A stretch of DNA of 64,000 bases from Leucogyrophana mollusca. Its lineage: Eukaryota > Basidiomycota > Agaricomycetes > Boletales. Of this stretch, positions 37,129 through 48,780 are shown in pieces (the first letter of the stretch is position 1; each line of letters starts with the position of its first letter). The DNA is taken from positions 62,001 through 126,000 of the forward strand of contig MU266362.1 in the NCBI GenBank assembly GCA_021014945.1. The letters run 5' to 3'. The position numbers were made by a program, and so were the translations under genes. The notes under the pieces are model-generated. The model was not told the origin of the DNA, did no database searches, and worked only from the letters and a program-made list of their open reading frames with translations.

Positions 37129-39486
37129 CTACAACATACACTTGAAAACCCCTAAGCAAGATGAAAGAAAAACAACATAATAAAAGACCGAAAGTTGCAG
37201 CGTAGACGCCGCAGACGTATGCTTTGAAAATCCGGCCGGAGCGTTGTACCCACAGAGCCCAGACCCTTCCAGAAGAGCAGATGGTATAAGGACAACGGGG
37301 ACGCCTCCCAGGCTATACTGGGCATCGACCGTGCCATTGCTGCCCACAGCCCACTGTTCGCAGGTCAATATACTACAGCGATAGCCTTCCATCAGCGGCG
37401 AATGACAAAAATAGAAGGCATCCGTACTTGGTGGTCGCGGTGCTGGATTCGAAAGGGGTGTAGACTGGCACGCTCACATTCTGAGGCTAAATGGGAAAGA
37501 ACAACCGTCACAGAATGGTCACAAGCGAGCTCGTCGAGGCGACATACTGGGGATCCTATGTTCGTCATGATGGAAACTACATTCCCCTTCAGAATGGATA
37601 TGCCATATTTGGTGGTTGCCAGCACTTGCATCTCCGAATTGACCCAACCAGTGGTGTTGACCAGAAAGTTGCGGAACTAGAACTCGTTAACGAGGCTTGT
37701 GCTGTGCAGAGGTCGAATATACCTGGTTCAAAGTCGAGATGAGCTGATATGTTGTCGAATTGGCGTAACCCGAGGTCCAAAGGGCTTCACGGTTGTACTT
37801 TGGGTGAAATCAGCATCTACATTTTAGAGAAGATAAGATAGCACTCACGGGATCTGCGTTGCCGTTGAAGCCTTGCTCTTGGCCGTAGTACACGATGGGG
37901 ATGCTAGAGCACCTCTGACTTGAACCTTTGGGTGTGTAAAAGGAAATACATGCTTACCCGTCCGACATAAAATTGAAAACCATGGCATTGCTGGCCGAAA
38001 TGTGATTAGATATCGTTCAGGATGCCACGAGAATGACTTACTATAGGCTTTGTGGGTCGACGGATAGATTGCGCCAACGGGGAATATCTTGATTCTCGAT
38101 GAAGTTGCCCAGGAGACCCGGATCCTGCAACACCACCTCAGATCATGCCATCAAATACAGCACGGCGAACGAACCTTGAACTTCGTTTTGGACTGAGCGA
38201 TCATGTCACTTACAGCACTCATATTCTGTGGTCCCGGAATCGTGAAAGCTTCGACGAGAGCGTTGTACATTGGGTAATGAAGGATTGAGTCTAGAGAGTT
38301 GGGCCCCTGATATTCCGCGGCTTCGCTATTTTCCTATTGAGCAATGTTTTTCAAGGTAAAAGAACAGACTCACTTGATGTCCGACCCGAAAACTTCGCCA
38401 ATACAGAAGACCCCAGCTTTGCCGCAAAATGTGGGCCAAAAATCAATATTGACGTGCCTAGAGCGATGTTTCAACGACCAAGGCAATAATAAGGTGTTGG
38501 ATTTGGAGCATACTTGGCGGCTACATCACACCTGCTTTAGCGAGGAATACACATTCTATAACACAGCACTCACCATCAATACGGAGGCCGTCGATATTGT
38601 ATTCCGCTACTAAAGATTGAATCCAGTTACCAAAGGCAGATACGACAGTAGGATCCTCAGTATTGATGTCGGCAAGGGGGATCACAGTGTCCCCGAGCCA
38701 GCATCGTTCTTCGCTTGTGGTGTTGCTCCAATCTATGGTACAGTACGGGTGATATTGTGACTGCCGTGATGGATTTAATACACGCGCGATGGGAAGCAGC
38801 GGGAGACTACCTTATCCTTGAACATGTATGTTGACAAATCAGGATTGGTGGACGTCGACATCACGTCGTTGACAACTACGTCCACCATCAGATACCTAAG
38901 CATTGGTCAGTTAGTATTTTAAGGAATAAAAATATGTTCTCACATGCCCCGTCGATGTAACTCGTCAGAAAGCGCCTTGAGATCGTCCGATGTACCAAAT
39001 CGGTGGTTCAATTGCGAGGCGTCTGCGATCCAATAACCGTGGTAAGCATCCCCATAGGGAGTAGATGGTCCTTCGTAGTTCTGGGAGACCGGACTGATCC
39101 ATACTGCCGTGCAATTCAGTGGGGCTATAGACACCAGGAAAGATTGATCGAAACTTACGCGCGGTGAACCCAGCATTCTGAATGTAGTCCAAGTTCTCGC
39201 GGATACTGTTGGAATGCGCTTGAGAATATGAAGAGGCGAATAGCACCTACTCACGTATCCCAAGTTCCACCGCACCATGTCCGGGAGCCGGGTGGACATC
39301 CATTGGGGTCAGCTCCAACAGGCAAAGCGTAGCGATCTACAATAACCCTGTAAGGACATGATTAGCTATATTAGGGGCAGACAGCGATGGCCCATACTGG
39401 TAGATCGAACGCCCTCTCCATTGGTTCGCAGTTGCAGCAAGTGCCAAGGGGAATAGCGACGCAATAACAAAACCAATAAGGAGCAT
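37129..39486 (-). CDS. Secreted alpha-amylase (GH13) with GPI-type C-terminus
   Basis: Endo-acting enzyme that cleaves alpha-1,4 bonds in starch and glycogen outside the cell or at the wall. The signal peptide is MLLIGFVIASLFPLALAATA (start at 39486). GH13 blocks are WRGRSIYQ, the NPNGCPPGSRTWCGGTW-like A-domain entry, AIWISPVSQNYEGPSTPYGD AYHGYW, DLKALSDELHRRGMYLMVDVVVNDV (region I), the nucleophile Asp in IDGLRID (region II), the acid Glu in FCIGEVFGSD (region III) and FIENQDIPRW (region IV). The last domain has VVSIMTNIGSP..NVSVPVYTPFESSTAT and ALLEGSGLCGYNAP. After the usual fungal end it continues into a hydrophobic tail (LQLSVFYYVVFLSSC..), consistent with a GPI-anchor signal. Introns are numerous and several exons are short. 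It is divergent to a sugar transporter. Confidence 0.92.
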
Positions 39487-40115
39487 ATTTTGATGAGTCG
39501 TAATGAAAGACCTTGAAAATGAATGTGGGGGTTGCAAGGAACGTGTGGACGAGTGAAACCGTTAGATATTTTCGCTTCAACTTCGTTACGGTCAACAGTG
39601 AAGCTGGCAAAGAGTGAAGATGGATGTCCCCCTCGCTCTTCCCCACATCAATGTCGCAAATGAACTTCAGAACTTGGATTTTTGGTCTCGACCTCCAATT
39701 TGGCCCTGAGCCGCCGCGTCGAACCGGGCTTCGGTGATATATATGACAGGTGATCACGAAAAACCGCAAAATGTCCACTCAGATAAGTAGACCTCCCGAA
39801 ATGTCAGTTTGGCGCCGATAAATCGTCCTTGCCGTACGGATATCATATCGCGGCGGTGGCAGGAAGTGACGACTGCGACCATTTGCTGAAATCGCACCCA
39901 AGCTTAAGGAAATAGATGGGACACGAAGGTATATTTGATTCGCAGATATCTGAGTCACGTGGCCTCTCCAATTGGGTCTTCGGTCTTGGCACTAATTGTG
40001 TCCGGTGTCCGACCTTCGTCCGACCCAAGACCAGCCGCGGTCACGTACAAACACAGTTCTGGTACTTACATTAACTCTTCCCCACCAACTCCACCGTCCG
40101 TAGCAAGCCTGGGGA
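39487..40115. promoter_or_regulatory. Divergent promoter amylase / sugar transporter
   Basis: 629 bp between opposed start codons. A TATA-like GATATATATG lies near 39736. Several SYGGRG-type sequences (the CreA/Mig1 carbon-repressor consensus), such as CTGGGG near 40109 and GTGGGG on the minus strand near 39648 and 40078, occur here. The motif is short and common, so carbon repression is only a suggestion. Confidence 0.4.
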
Positions 40116-42064
40116 ATGGCTACCGACCGCGACGCGCATTCTTTCACAAAGTATGGTTGGATGGTCTGCTTGTGGGTTCTCACAGTGTCATTCCAGGTAT
40201 TTATTAGCTGTTATCCTATTACTGCAAGTTACCCTTCTTAAGTTATGGATATCCCAAGTATGGATACCACACCTCCGCCTTGAACCAACTCCAAGCGGTC
40301 CTGACCTGCAAACATGCCGACGAAATCAGCCTTCCGTATTTCGGTCTACCTACCTGCATACCCATGTCGGATGCCACGTTCTCAGTCGTGACATCCATGT
40401 TTACCGTTGGCGGCCTTTTTGGCAGCGTTTTCGCCAATGTCGCCATGGACCGATGGGGTCGCAAAGGTGCTACTCGCGCGAGCGCAGCCCTGACAGCCGT
40501 CGGTGCTGCATTGACAGGGTTGGCTGCCTCGATCAGTCCTCTCATCCTCGGAAGGTGAGTTCAAGAAGACCTTAGAGCTGTGACGTAATGCTTTCAACAG
40601 TTCAATCCTCCAGATTCCTTGTGGGCGTCGGTGCAGGTCTTGGTATTTGTATCGGCCCAATATACTTGTCCGAAATCGCGCCCTCTAAAATAAAGGGCAA
40701 TCTAGGCAAGTATTCATGGCCGCATGGGCATGCATATATGCTCACCCGCGCCCGCAGGAGTTCTGACGCAAATGGCCATTGTCATCGGAATTATGGTGAC
40801 ACAGGTTATGGGCTTTCGCTTTGCTACTCCTCGAGAGTGGCGACTGGTGCTCTTTATCTCCTCCGCGCTATCCACATTCCAGTTCTTTATTAGTCCTTGC
40901 GTCACCGAATCACCATCATACTTACAGCGCCGAGGCCTCGTCGAAGAACAGAAAGCTGTGATACGAAGAATTTGGAATAGTGAGCGCATTGGGGATTGTA
41001 GGTGTAGAGTTTGGCTACCCATGCAGGTACTAACAACCGTTTCAAGCGGAAAGGCACGATGGTGAAGAACCTCTACTGTCGGAAAGAGACGAAGTTCCGG
41101 CAGAACACCAGGCATCTGTCACTGTGCCTCAACTTCTCAGTGCTCGCGAATTGCGCAGACCACTTCTCACAATAATATTCGCAATGCTGTCTCAACAGCT
41201 TTCAGGTATTTTTGGTTCCAATAAGTTGTTTGACTTCCTTCTGATAGCTTTGTGTCATACAGGGATTAATGCAGGTAGGCCCCGATTGGCCGTCACACTC
41301 ATCGCCGGCTCACAGTGGCGTAGTCTTGTATTATAGCAACGATATATTGTCCAAATCTCTCCCAGAATTCGCAGCATACGTATCTTTAGCCATCACCATC
41401 GTTAATTTCTTCATGACCTTTCCTCCCATATTTCTCATTGAGGTATACTTTCCGGTCAATTCAACTGCCCAGCATGCTTACTGACATTTATATCAGCGCG
41501 TCGGAAGGAAGCAGCTCTTGCTGCTTTCTGTTGGGGGTGCTTTACTCTCCCACCTTGCCGTTGGTTATGGCCTCGATACCGGTTTTGTCACCTTGTCGAG
41601 CATAGCGATTACGACGTTCGTCATGTAGGTGATCGATTCTCGATCTCGATCTCTAACTGAATTCAATCCTTCGTAGGTCGTTTGCGATTGGTCTTGGCCC
41701 TGTGCCATTTGTCATCATTCCTGAGGTTGCTCCGATACACGCAAGTCATTTCCATGCCCTATGGTCCGTTTTGCATGCTAAAACGCTGAACGCCATTCCT
41801 TTCAGGCCGTTTCCGCCATATCGTCGGTGGGATTATCCCTGAACTGTAAGACGTCTTCCAAAATTCGGGTTGACTTGGTCACTTATATTTGGGTTATCAA
41901 TATACAATATAGGGATTGTCAACTTTGTTGTTGGTCTGATTTTTCTTCCACTCCGAAATTTCTTGGCTTCTGGGGACCCTATGAAAGAAGGCAGGGTATT
42001 TTACGTCTTTGCAGCAGTGCTATTATCGTCGACTTTCGTTCTATCGCGCCTGTATAGGGGATAA
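40116..42064 (+). CDS. Major facilitator superfamily sugar transporter
   Basis: Twelve-helix hexose-type transporter. From the ATG at 40116 the exons give MATDRDAHSFTKYGWMVCLW VL (helix 1), FQYGYHTSALNQLQ, SMFTVGGLFGSVFANVAMDR WGRKG (first signature), GRFLVGVGAGLGICIGPIYL SEIAPSKIKGNLG, MAIVIGIMVTQVMG, FISPCVTESPSYLQRRGLVE, QQLSGINAVLYYSNDILSK and FFMTFPPIFLIERVGRKQLL. It continues with IGLGPVPFVIIPEVAP and FLPLRNFLASGDPMKEGRVF, and ends VLSRLYRG. The D-R-x-G-R-K and P-E-S-P-x-(Y/F)-L motifs are complete. A 12-nt microexon supplies GINA. The position beside an alpha-amylase suggests uptake of sugars from starch, but a vacuolar role, as for the related yeast VPS73 group, is possible. Confidence 0.9.
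41263..41274 (+). other. 12-nt microexon of the sugar transporter
   Basis: GGATTAATGCAG sits between introns 41206-41262 and 41275-41323. Joining QQLS(G)-GGATTAATGCAG-TCTTGTATTAT yields QLSGINAVLYYSN, the invariant sugar-transporter helix 7 motif. Skipping it would remove exactly four residues of this motif. Confidence 0.85.
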
Positions 42065-42254
42065 GTGCATATGAACAATCCAGTCTTTAGGCCTTAGGCC
42101 TTTAGGACCACACATGTACATGTCGACAAGCGAACATAGTGTATCGCGTTAGATTAGTCAGCGATCACTATGGACGCGTTGTGTCTGGCCTGAATCGTTA
42201 CGTTGGAGGCTTGGGCTGTTCTCGTATCTCTCAGTAACGGCCCTCCTGATTGCA

Positions 42255-45200
42255 ATGTCTGAAGTCGAGAGGAAAGAGATCGATGCCTTCTTTTCTTTCT
42301 TTGCGACTTTCGATTTAGCCAGGCCGGTCACAACCGTCTCAGACCTCAGCGATGGCGCTGCGCTCTTCGAGGTTCTGGCTCTCGTGTGAGTTACCGCGTG
42401 GTTGCGTCACAGCGGGCACTGACGGTGCATGCAGCGATGCGGACTACTTCAGACAGACCAGTCGGTCGTCCACCTTGTCGGACAACTGGGTTCTGCGATT
42501 CAGCGCGTTGAAGCGGCTGTACAGGCTGCTAACGCAATACTTTGCAGACGTGCTCCAAAAGCCTACCAGCGGCCTGGAGGTCCCGGATTTGCAGGCCATT
42601 GCAAAAGACCACAATGTCTCAGCAACATTGATAATGTGCCGGATCACCATTGCCATCGCGGTGCAATGCGAGAAGAATAAGGAGATTATAGAGAGGATAC
42701 AGAAGCTGAACGAAAGCGACCAGCACCATCTCATGAAGGCTATTGAGCAGGCACGTTTGTTGTCTACCGTGCCGGAGGGCCCTCGTTTAATTTCATATAT
42801 AGGTTATGGTCAAGCTCAGTTCATCACAAGGCGATCACGGTGTCGGCGAAGTCAGTATGACAGAGTGAGTCCGCATGCAAACCTCTGGTCGACGTTATCC
42901 GAACTCCAATCATAGAGATGACCACTACTATCGGATCCAGTCTGAACGCAGTCAAATACTCACGGAAAAGGAAACTGTCGAGAAAGTGTACCAGGCTCTG
43001 ATAGAGGAGCACCGAACGCTACAATCCAGTTTTGACGATGTTGTTTCAGAGAAGGAGGATGCTCTCAACAGGCTCCGGGAAGCTCAGAGGGATATCGACA
43101 GCCGTCGGAACGATAATGCGAATGTTATGATGAGAGCAGAGATAGATCGACTGAGGGCCGAGCTGTGAGTCGTTTTACTGAGCGTGCAGGGGTATGTCTC
43201 ATGTCAGGTGAGACATTAGCCAGAAGAGCGAAGACAACCTCGCCATGGCTGAATCGGAGCTCGACAAGCAAACGTCTCTGATAACCGACCTAACGCGGAG
43301 AGTCGATGATTTGCAAGTGAAGGCTGATGAAGCTGGACGGCTGAAGGACCAAGTCGACGAGTGAGTCTTCGAGCCATCCGTTTACCCACCAACTCTTCAC
43401 GGTTATGCTAGATATCGTCACGCAGCAGACAGACTGCAGAAGACTGAGAATGTCATGGAGAAGTACAAAAAGAAGCTCCAGGAAGGTGCTGATCTCCGAC
43501 AGCATGTCAAGGTAGGCATCATGTTTCTCGTGGTGATGGTGCCGTGCTTATAGGTCTTTAGTCTCTAGAGAAACAGAATGCAAATCTTGTGGACAAGAAC
43601 GCGTCTCTGGAAGAAGAGTATCGCAAGGTGGCAGCCTTCAAGCCCCTGATGGAATCGTACAAGAATCAAATCTCTGAGTTGGAGACAAAGGTTTCATCGC
43701 GTACCCAAGAGTTGGAAACCTCCAAATTCGAGCTGGAACAAACACGAACCAAACTCAAGATCACCTCAGAAGAACGTGCCAAGGACTCAGAGACTCTGGA
43801 ACTTTATCAAGAACGCGTCCGAGAGCTAGAACTAAGTTCTAATCGTTCTTTACCTCCCAGATCAGAACGAACGACCAGCGAAAATGATGGCAACGCGGAC
43901 GAGTTCACAGAAGCAGAGCTTTTGGGCGAGGATGCGTCTTATGGTCTTGGTGGCGAGCTGGATGATGCCATCACTGGGACTACGGCAACAGATCTCAAGC
44001 TCCAGATCAGGAAGCTCAAAAGGGAGCTGGAAGCTGTGAAGAAGAACGAAGCTGATGCAAGCCGTATACTGGTGCTCGAGAATTTATTGGACGACGCAAA
44101 TCGAATGAAGTCTCGGTACGAGGCTGACTATCTTGCTGCCCATCGCGAGAAACTAGTGCTGCAAAGAGACTTGGAAGAGATTCGGAGTGGCAAAGCTCTT
44201 GGGGACGGGTATGCTTTTCTGTTTTCGATGTGCTCCCGCGACGTATCGTGACTGTAATTGCGACAGGGCTGAAGCTGCGATTGCCCTTCGTCAGCGTTTG
44301 AACGAGACCGTGGATCAACTCGATTCTTTGCGAAAGGAACATGCAGAGCTCGAGGTCACGTTCGAAACGCAAAGCAAGGCCTTAACCGTCGCAAAATCTG
44401 ATCGTAAGTCCTTCATATCGCGTCTTCCCTTTTCTTCGAAGCCTGACCGCCGTCGGCAGTCAACTTGGTAAACAAGGATCAATTAGATATCCTTGCGACA
44501 CTGCGAGAATCAGTCAACGAGGACAAAGCTGGTCTCGAGGCCGATGTGGATCGTCTCAAGAGCCAAATCAAAGAGCTGAACGAGAAGAATCGCATGCAGC
44601 TCGAACAGATCAACGCGCTGCTCATGGAGAAAATGAACTTGCAGAGCGAGGGCATTGGGCAGAGGGAGAAGATGCTCCAGCGTGAACGAGACTTTGGGTG
44701 AGTTTCGCCGTGACGGGACATGTAGTGGACCAAAGCGTAACCTGAACAGCGACCTCCGAGCGTCCATTTCTGGTAGAGACGTTCCAGAGGACATCAAGAC
44801 CAGACTTCTTACCATGCACGAGGACAATCTGATCGTCAAAGAGCAACTGAAAACCGCGCAGGATAAACTTGCGAAGGCAAGACAAGTACGTCTTCGTGAT
44901 ATATTGGGCGACATCTGCAATGCTTATGATCGCCTTGCTTTTACCAGTTCATCAAATCACAAGACAAGCTTTTCAAAGAAGAGCAGGCCAAACTCGCTAA
45001 TTATTCGACAGTGAGTGACTTGGGAGCACTTTAGGAGCCCCGTCTTATCGATCCGATATCTTAGGGCTCTTTTGGCGAAGCCGAGGAGAGTTTCCGTGCT
45101 CAAATCAAAGGCCTAGAAGAGGATGTGGAGCGACAGAAGGTGTGAACTGTTTCCGTCTCATCCCTTCACGTTCTCACCCCATGTAGCGTCTCCTTGTTGA

Positions 45201-45421
45201 GGCTAGGAAGCGCTACCAAGTCGAACAAGAATTGATGGTCAGCGCCATCCACAGCTTTGGGATGGACAGACTACGAAATCCCATGGGTATGCCATCGAAA
45301 GGTCGACCAGTTCCTACTGCATGGCTTGGCCAGCAACGCAAAAACGTGAGATATTTCCCCTCTTCTTTCTCACTCGCGTTGACAAGCCAATTCATAGCTC
45401 GGGCAGGTCTTGCGTAGGTAA
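42255..45421 (+). CDS. HOOK family dynein-adaptor protein
   Basis: Links early endosomes to dynein and microtubules. The N-terminal HOOK (calponin-homology-like) domain is MSEVERKEIDAFFSFFATFD..LSDGAALFEVLALVDADYF and TSGLEVPDLQAIAKDHNVSA..CRITIAIAVQCEKNKEIIER. A long predicted coiled coil from about 42900 to 45200 follows (SEKEDALNRLREAQRDIDSR, DLQVKADEAGRLKDQVDEYR, SYKNQISELETKVSSRTQEL, LKLQIRKLKRELEAVKKNEA). A C-terminal cargo-binding segment near the end reads HSFGMDRLRNPMGMPSK..WLGQQRKNLGQVLRR, and the stop is TAA at 45419. About ten introns are present. Length fits fungal HookA/Hok1. Confidence 0.88.
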
Positions 45422-45652
45422 TTAGTGGCCATTCTTTCTCGTCTCATTGCCGTATCTATACATGTCCGTGGTCAGATAATTGAGAGCCTGACGGTGGAGA
45501 TACCCCTCATTAGCTATTACCCTTCCCATCGCAATATTTCGGTGTATCTACACATCTTTTTCCAGGTTGCATATACTGCTTGTCGACAATCTCAAACTCA
45601 CTCCTAGAACCACTTATGTGTGTGTGACTGTCACTCAATACTAGTACTAGAT

Positions 45653-46959
45653 ATGGCAGCCATGGTCGCTCAGGCCCTGGTGCGCATCGACGGAAGCTTC
45701 TGCGAAGGAGGAGGTCAGCTTATTCGTAACGCTGTTACCTTGTCCGCTCTTTTGTCCAGGCCGATAACGATAGACAATGTACGAAGCAACCGGAGACCTC
45801 CAGGCCTGAGAAAACAGCACGAATCAGGTATGTTATTGTAGCCAGCTCGCGAGGTGAATGACTATTTATCTCACTCTCACCTCTTGCGACCCAGGCATAA
45901 AACTGACAGCTGAAATATGCTCAGCCGATACAACGGGTGTTTTGATTGGATCTACGAACGTTAACTTCACACCGACACGTATCCAGTTACCCAAGACTTT
46001 GACCGCCGACCCTGGAACGGCTGCCTCTACAACTTTGCTCTTGCAGGTGGCCCTCCCATGCCTTCTGTTCTCGGCCCACACTGCTTCCCCATCTGTTCTG
46101 ACCCTTCGAGGCGGAACAAATGCAACCCAGGCCCCGCAGATAGATTATACTCAACATATCTTTCTCCCATTCCTGCAGCGTCATTTTGGACTGGACATCT
46201 TTCTTGGAGTTAAGAAGCGAGGATACTTTCCCAAGGGCGGTGGGAGTGTCTATTGCTCTATTCCATCTATTACGGGCCCTCTTCCACCTGTGACACTCAC
46301 GGAAAGAGGTTCTGTGGTGGCCGTGAGGGGCACGGCCCGTGTGGGAGGACTACCCGTCATCCTAGCGAATGAAATGAGGGCTGCTGCTAGAGCCAAGCTT
46401 ATCTCGTGTGGTTTGTCAGCGGAGATGATTGCAATAGATGCTTTTCGAGAAAAGCCAGGAGATGCATGCGGCAGCGGCGGAGGAATAGTTCTGTGGGCAG
46501 AGACGGAGAACGGGTGCATCCTCGGTGGGACTTCAGTCAGTAGCAAAGGGAAAGACCCTCAAGAAGTCGGCGAAGAAGCCGCAGCCGAGCTGCTTGCAAA
46601 TCTCCAGCATGGTCAGTGTGTTGATGAATACCTCCAGGTATGTACCCCGCCGAGAGTCAATGGAGCCCCACTCAGTTCGTCTCTGTTCTGCAGGATCAGA
46701 TTATCATGTTCCTTGCTCTCGCCAAGGGAAAGTCTACAGTCAAGGCTGGGCCACTGACAGACCACACGAAGTCAGCTAATGTTTCTGTGCGCTCTACAAG
46801 TTTGCTCAGCTGAACCAATGAACCAGGACTGCAATCCACATCGCGCAACAGATGACCGGTGCTAAATTCCAGGTAACAGAGACATCGACAGGCTCCGGAG
46901 TAATCAGTACATGTACAATAACATGCCATGGCATTGGGTTCACACCTCCAGCAGTGTGA
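45653..46959 (+). CDS. RTCA: RNA 3'-terminal phosphate cyclase
   Basis: Converts RNA 3'-phosphates to 2',3'-cyclic phosphates using ATP in the nucleus. The protein reads [75 protein letters not shown] (family signature), [50 protein letters not shown] and a catalytic histidine in [15 protein letters not shown]. It ends [12 protein letters not shown] with TGA at 46957. All the core motifs of the cyclase (RTCA) branch are intact, including the active-site His that the RCL1 ribosome-processing branch lacks. That is why RTCA is preferred over RCL1. Confidence 0.95.
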
Positions 46960-47112
46960 CTCCCCAAGTACCATTGCGTGGATGCTCCCAATAAATACAA
47001 ATTATGACTCGCAGAATGTTCAAACGAAAGTGATGGCACTGTAGCGGTGCTAAGTTGCAGCTCGGAAGAGGGTAGAATGCTCCATAAGAGTGTCCGTGAC
47101 GACATACATGCT

Positions 47113-48584
47113 CTATCGATTCCATGAAAGAAGAGTCATATCTCCCAGGCGTCTGAAGAGTTCATTAGAGAGGCCAGAGAGGTCACAAAGTGTAGAATAT
47201 ACCTCGGTTTGATGAGATGTCTCACAGTCCCAGCCAATGCAAGGAAGACGAAGAGACTCGCAGCTGCAACGTAAGCCCATCCAAGGAACGAGTTCTTTCC
47301 TCCTATCCACGACACCGTAGAGATGACTAGCGATTTCGTCCCTTTGTAGCCTTGTACAGGATAATCTGCAGAGGCCGACGACGGGTAAGACACAATACGG
47401 TTCCTTCCATACAGAACACGTACTGTAATAGACCGTGACCACATATTCGCCGGCTTTCAACACGTCATTGTCGTTACGTCCATAAAGCTTGGTAAAGGTA
47501 GGTAGTCCCGCAGTTCTCATCCAGTTTTGGAATGCCTCGTTCGTTTGTAAATTCGGAGGTGGGTTGTCAGAGGTATAGTTATTTGGGTAAGCCAATGCCC
47601 AGTTGGGAGGGGGAACGACCTGGGACAGGTTGGAGTAGCCAGATGTAGCACTGTACTTCTTGGCTTCCCCAGGCCAAGCAATACCCTGCTGTGTAAAATT
47701 GAATTGTGTTGCGTTCGATCCCTCGGTCGACGGCGTCAGTCCAGAGAAAGTGTCTGCGGGGGATCTGTAAACGCCAACTACAACTCACGGAGAACATTAT
47801 TACCGTTAAAAACTGAGTTAGCAATCAAACCGCAAGGGTAGATGGCTTTTGGAGGGTTGTCGTTTGTAACAGCCAGGGGCTTGCAATTGCTGCTACTGAG
47901 ACTGCTTGCGGAGGTGCCATCCCCTTGTAGCTGAGCAGTATCTAAGCTCTGAACATATCGACGATTGTTCTGATAGAAATTCGTGAGCTTGTAGTATTGG
48001 AACACGGGTGAGCTCAGGTCGGAGACGACGGTGAATTTCAAGAAGCACTGATGCTTTTGATTCTCGGGAGCGGAGTCGTTGAATACATAGGCGAATTGTG
48101 GAGTTGGGATGGTGGCGCCTTTGTCGGAGGAGCGTAAGTTATAGGAATAAGAGGGCATGTTGGTGTACGACAGTTGATCCGGCTGGGACGCAGTCTGATT
48201 CCAGCATTCGGTGTAGTCGAATGTCATTTCCGATACCTGTTCAATGACAGTGGTTACCTCAGCGAGCAGGGCGAGCCTTCTGAAATTACTGACCAGACTG
48301 CTACCCCATATAAGCAGCCCGCCTATCGGGGCAAAGATGATCCCAACGATAAAAAGGGTGGGTAGGACTGTCTTTGGAGTCAAGATAGGCTGCCATGCTT
48401 TCAAACGCTGCTGCTTGAAGGCGGTATCTGTTCGAAGTCGCTGCTTAGCGCCAACCGTAGTTGGACGTGGGTGGTACTCACTTGCTGGCTTTCTCCACCC
48501 GCCCTTTTCCTTCTTTCGCTCAGTACTCTGGTCCTGCGATCCGTCAGTATCGTCCCGCTGTTTCTTGCGGCTGAAAAGAGGCAT
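47113..48584 (-). CDS. CDC50: CDC50/LEM3-family phospholipid flippase subunit
   Basis: Non-catalytic beta subunit of P4-ATPase flippases in ER, Golgi and plasma membrane. From the ATG at 48584 it starts MPLFSRKKQRDDTDGSQDQS. The product shows KQQRLKAWQPILTPKTVLPT, membrane helix 1 (LFIVGIIFAPIGGLLIWGSS), a large luminal domain with N-glycosylation sequons and paired cysteines (CWNQTAS, KHQCFLKFTV, NFYQNNRRYVQSLDTAQLQG, YPCGLIANSVFNDTFSG), WMRTAGLPTFTKLYGRNDND and helix 2 (FLGWAYVAAASLFVFLALAG). After the last intron it ends RRLGDMTLLSWNR. The first-helix exon is followed by a short intron near 48250. Confidence 0.94.
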
Positions 48585-48780
48585 ATTGTGGTCAAAAGTC
48601 AAGTCGTAACTTCCGCTGCTGGGAGCGCAGCCACTTGGAACCCAGCCTCGGTGATGCCGCGCTTAGCTAATCTGGATAAATGCATCGCGTCTGTGGCGCA
48701 ACATAGCTGAAACGCGCCCAGCAAGAACCCCCGTACGACAGCATATCCTTTCATCGTCCAGTGTTAAATTATCTGCTACA
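48585..48780. promoter_or_regulatory. Divergent promoter CDC50/MCMBP
   Basis: 196 bp between opposed start codons. No clear TATA box is seen. Confidence 0.4.
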
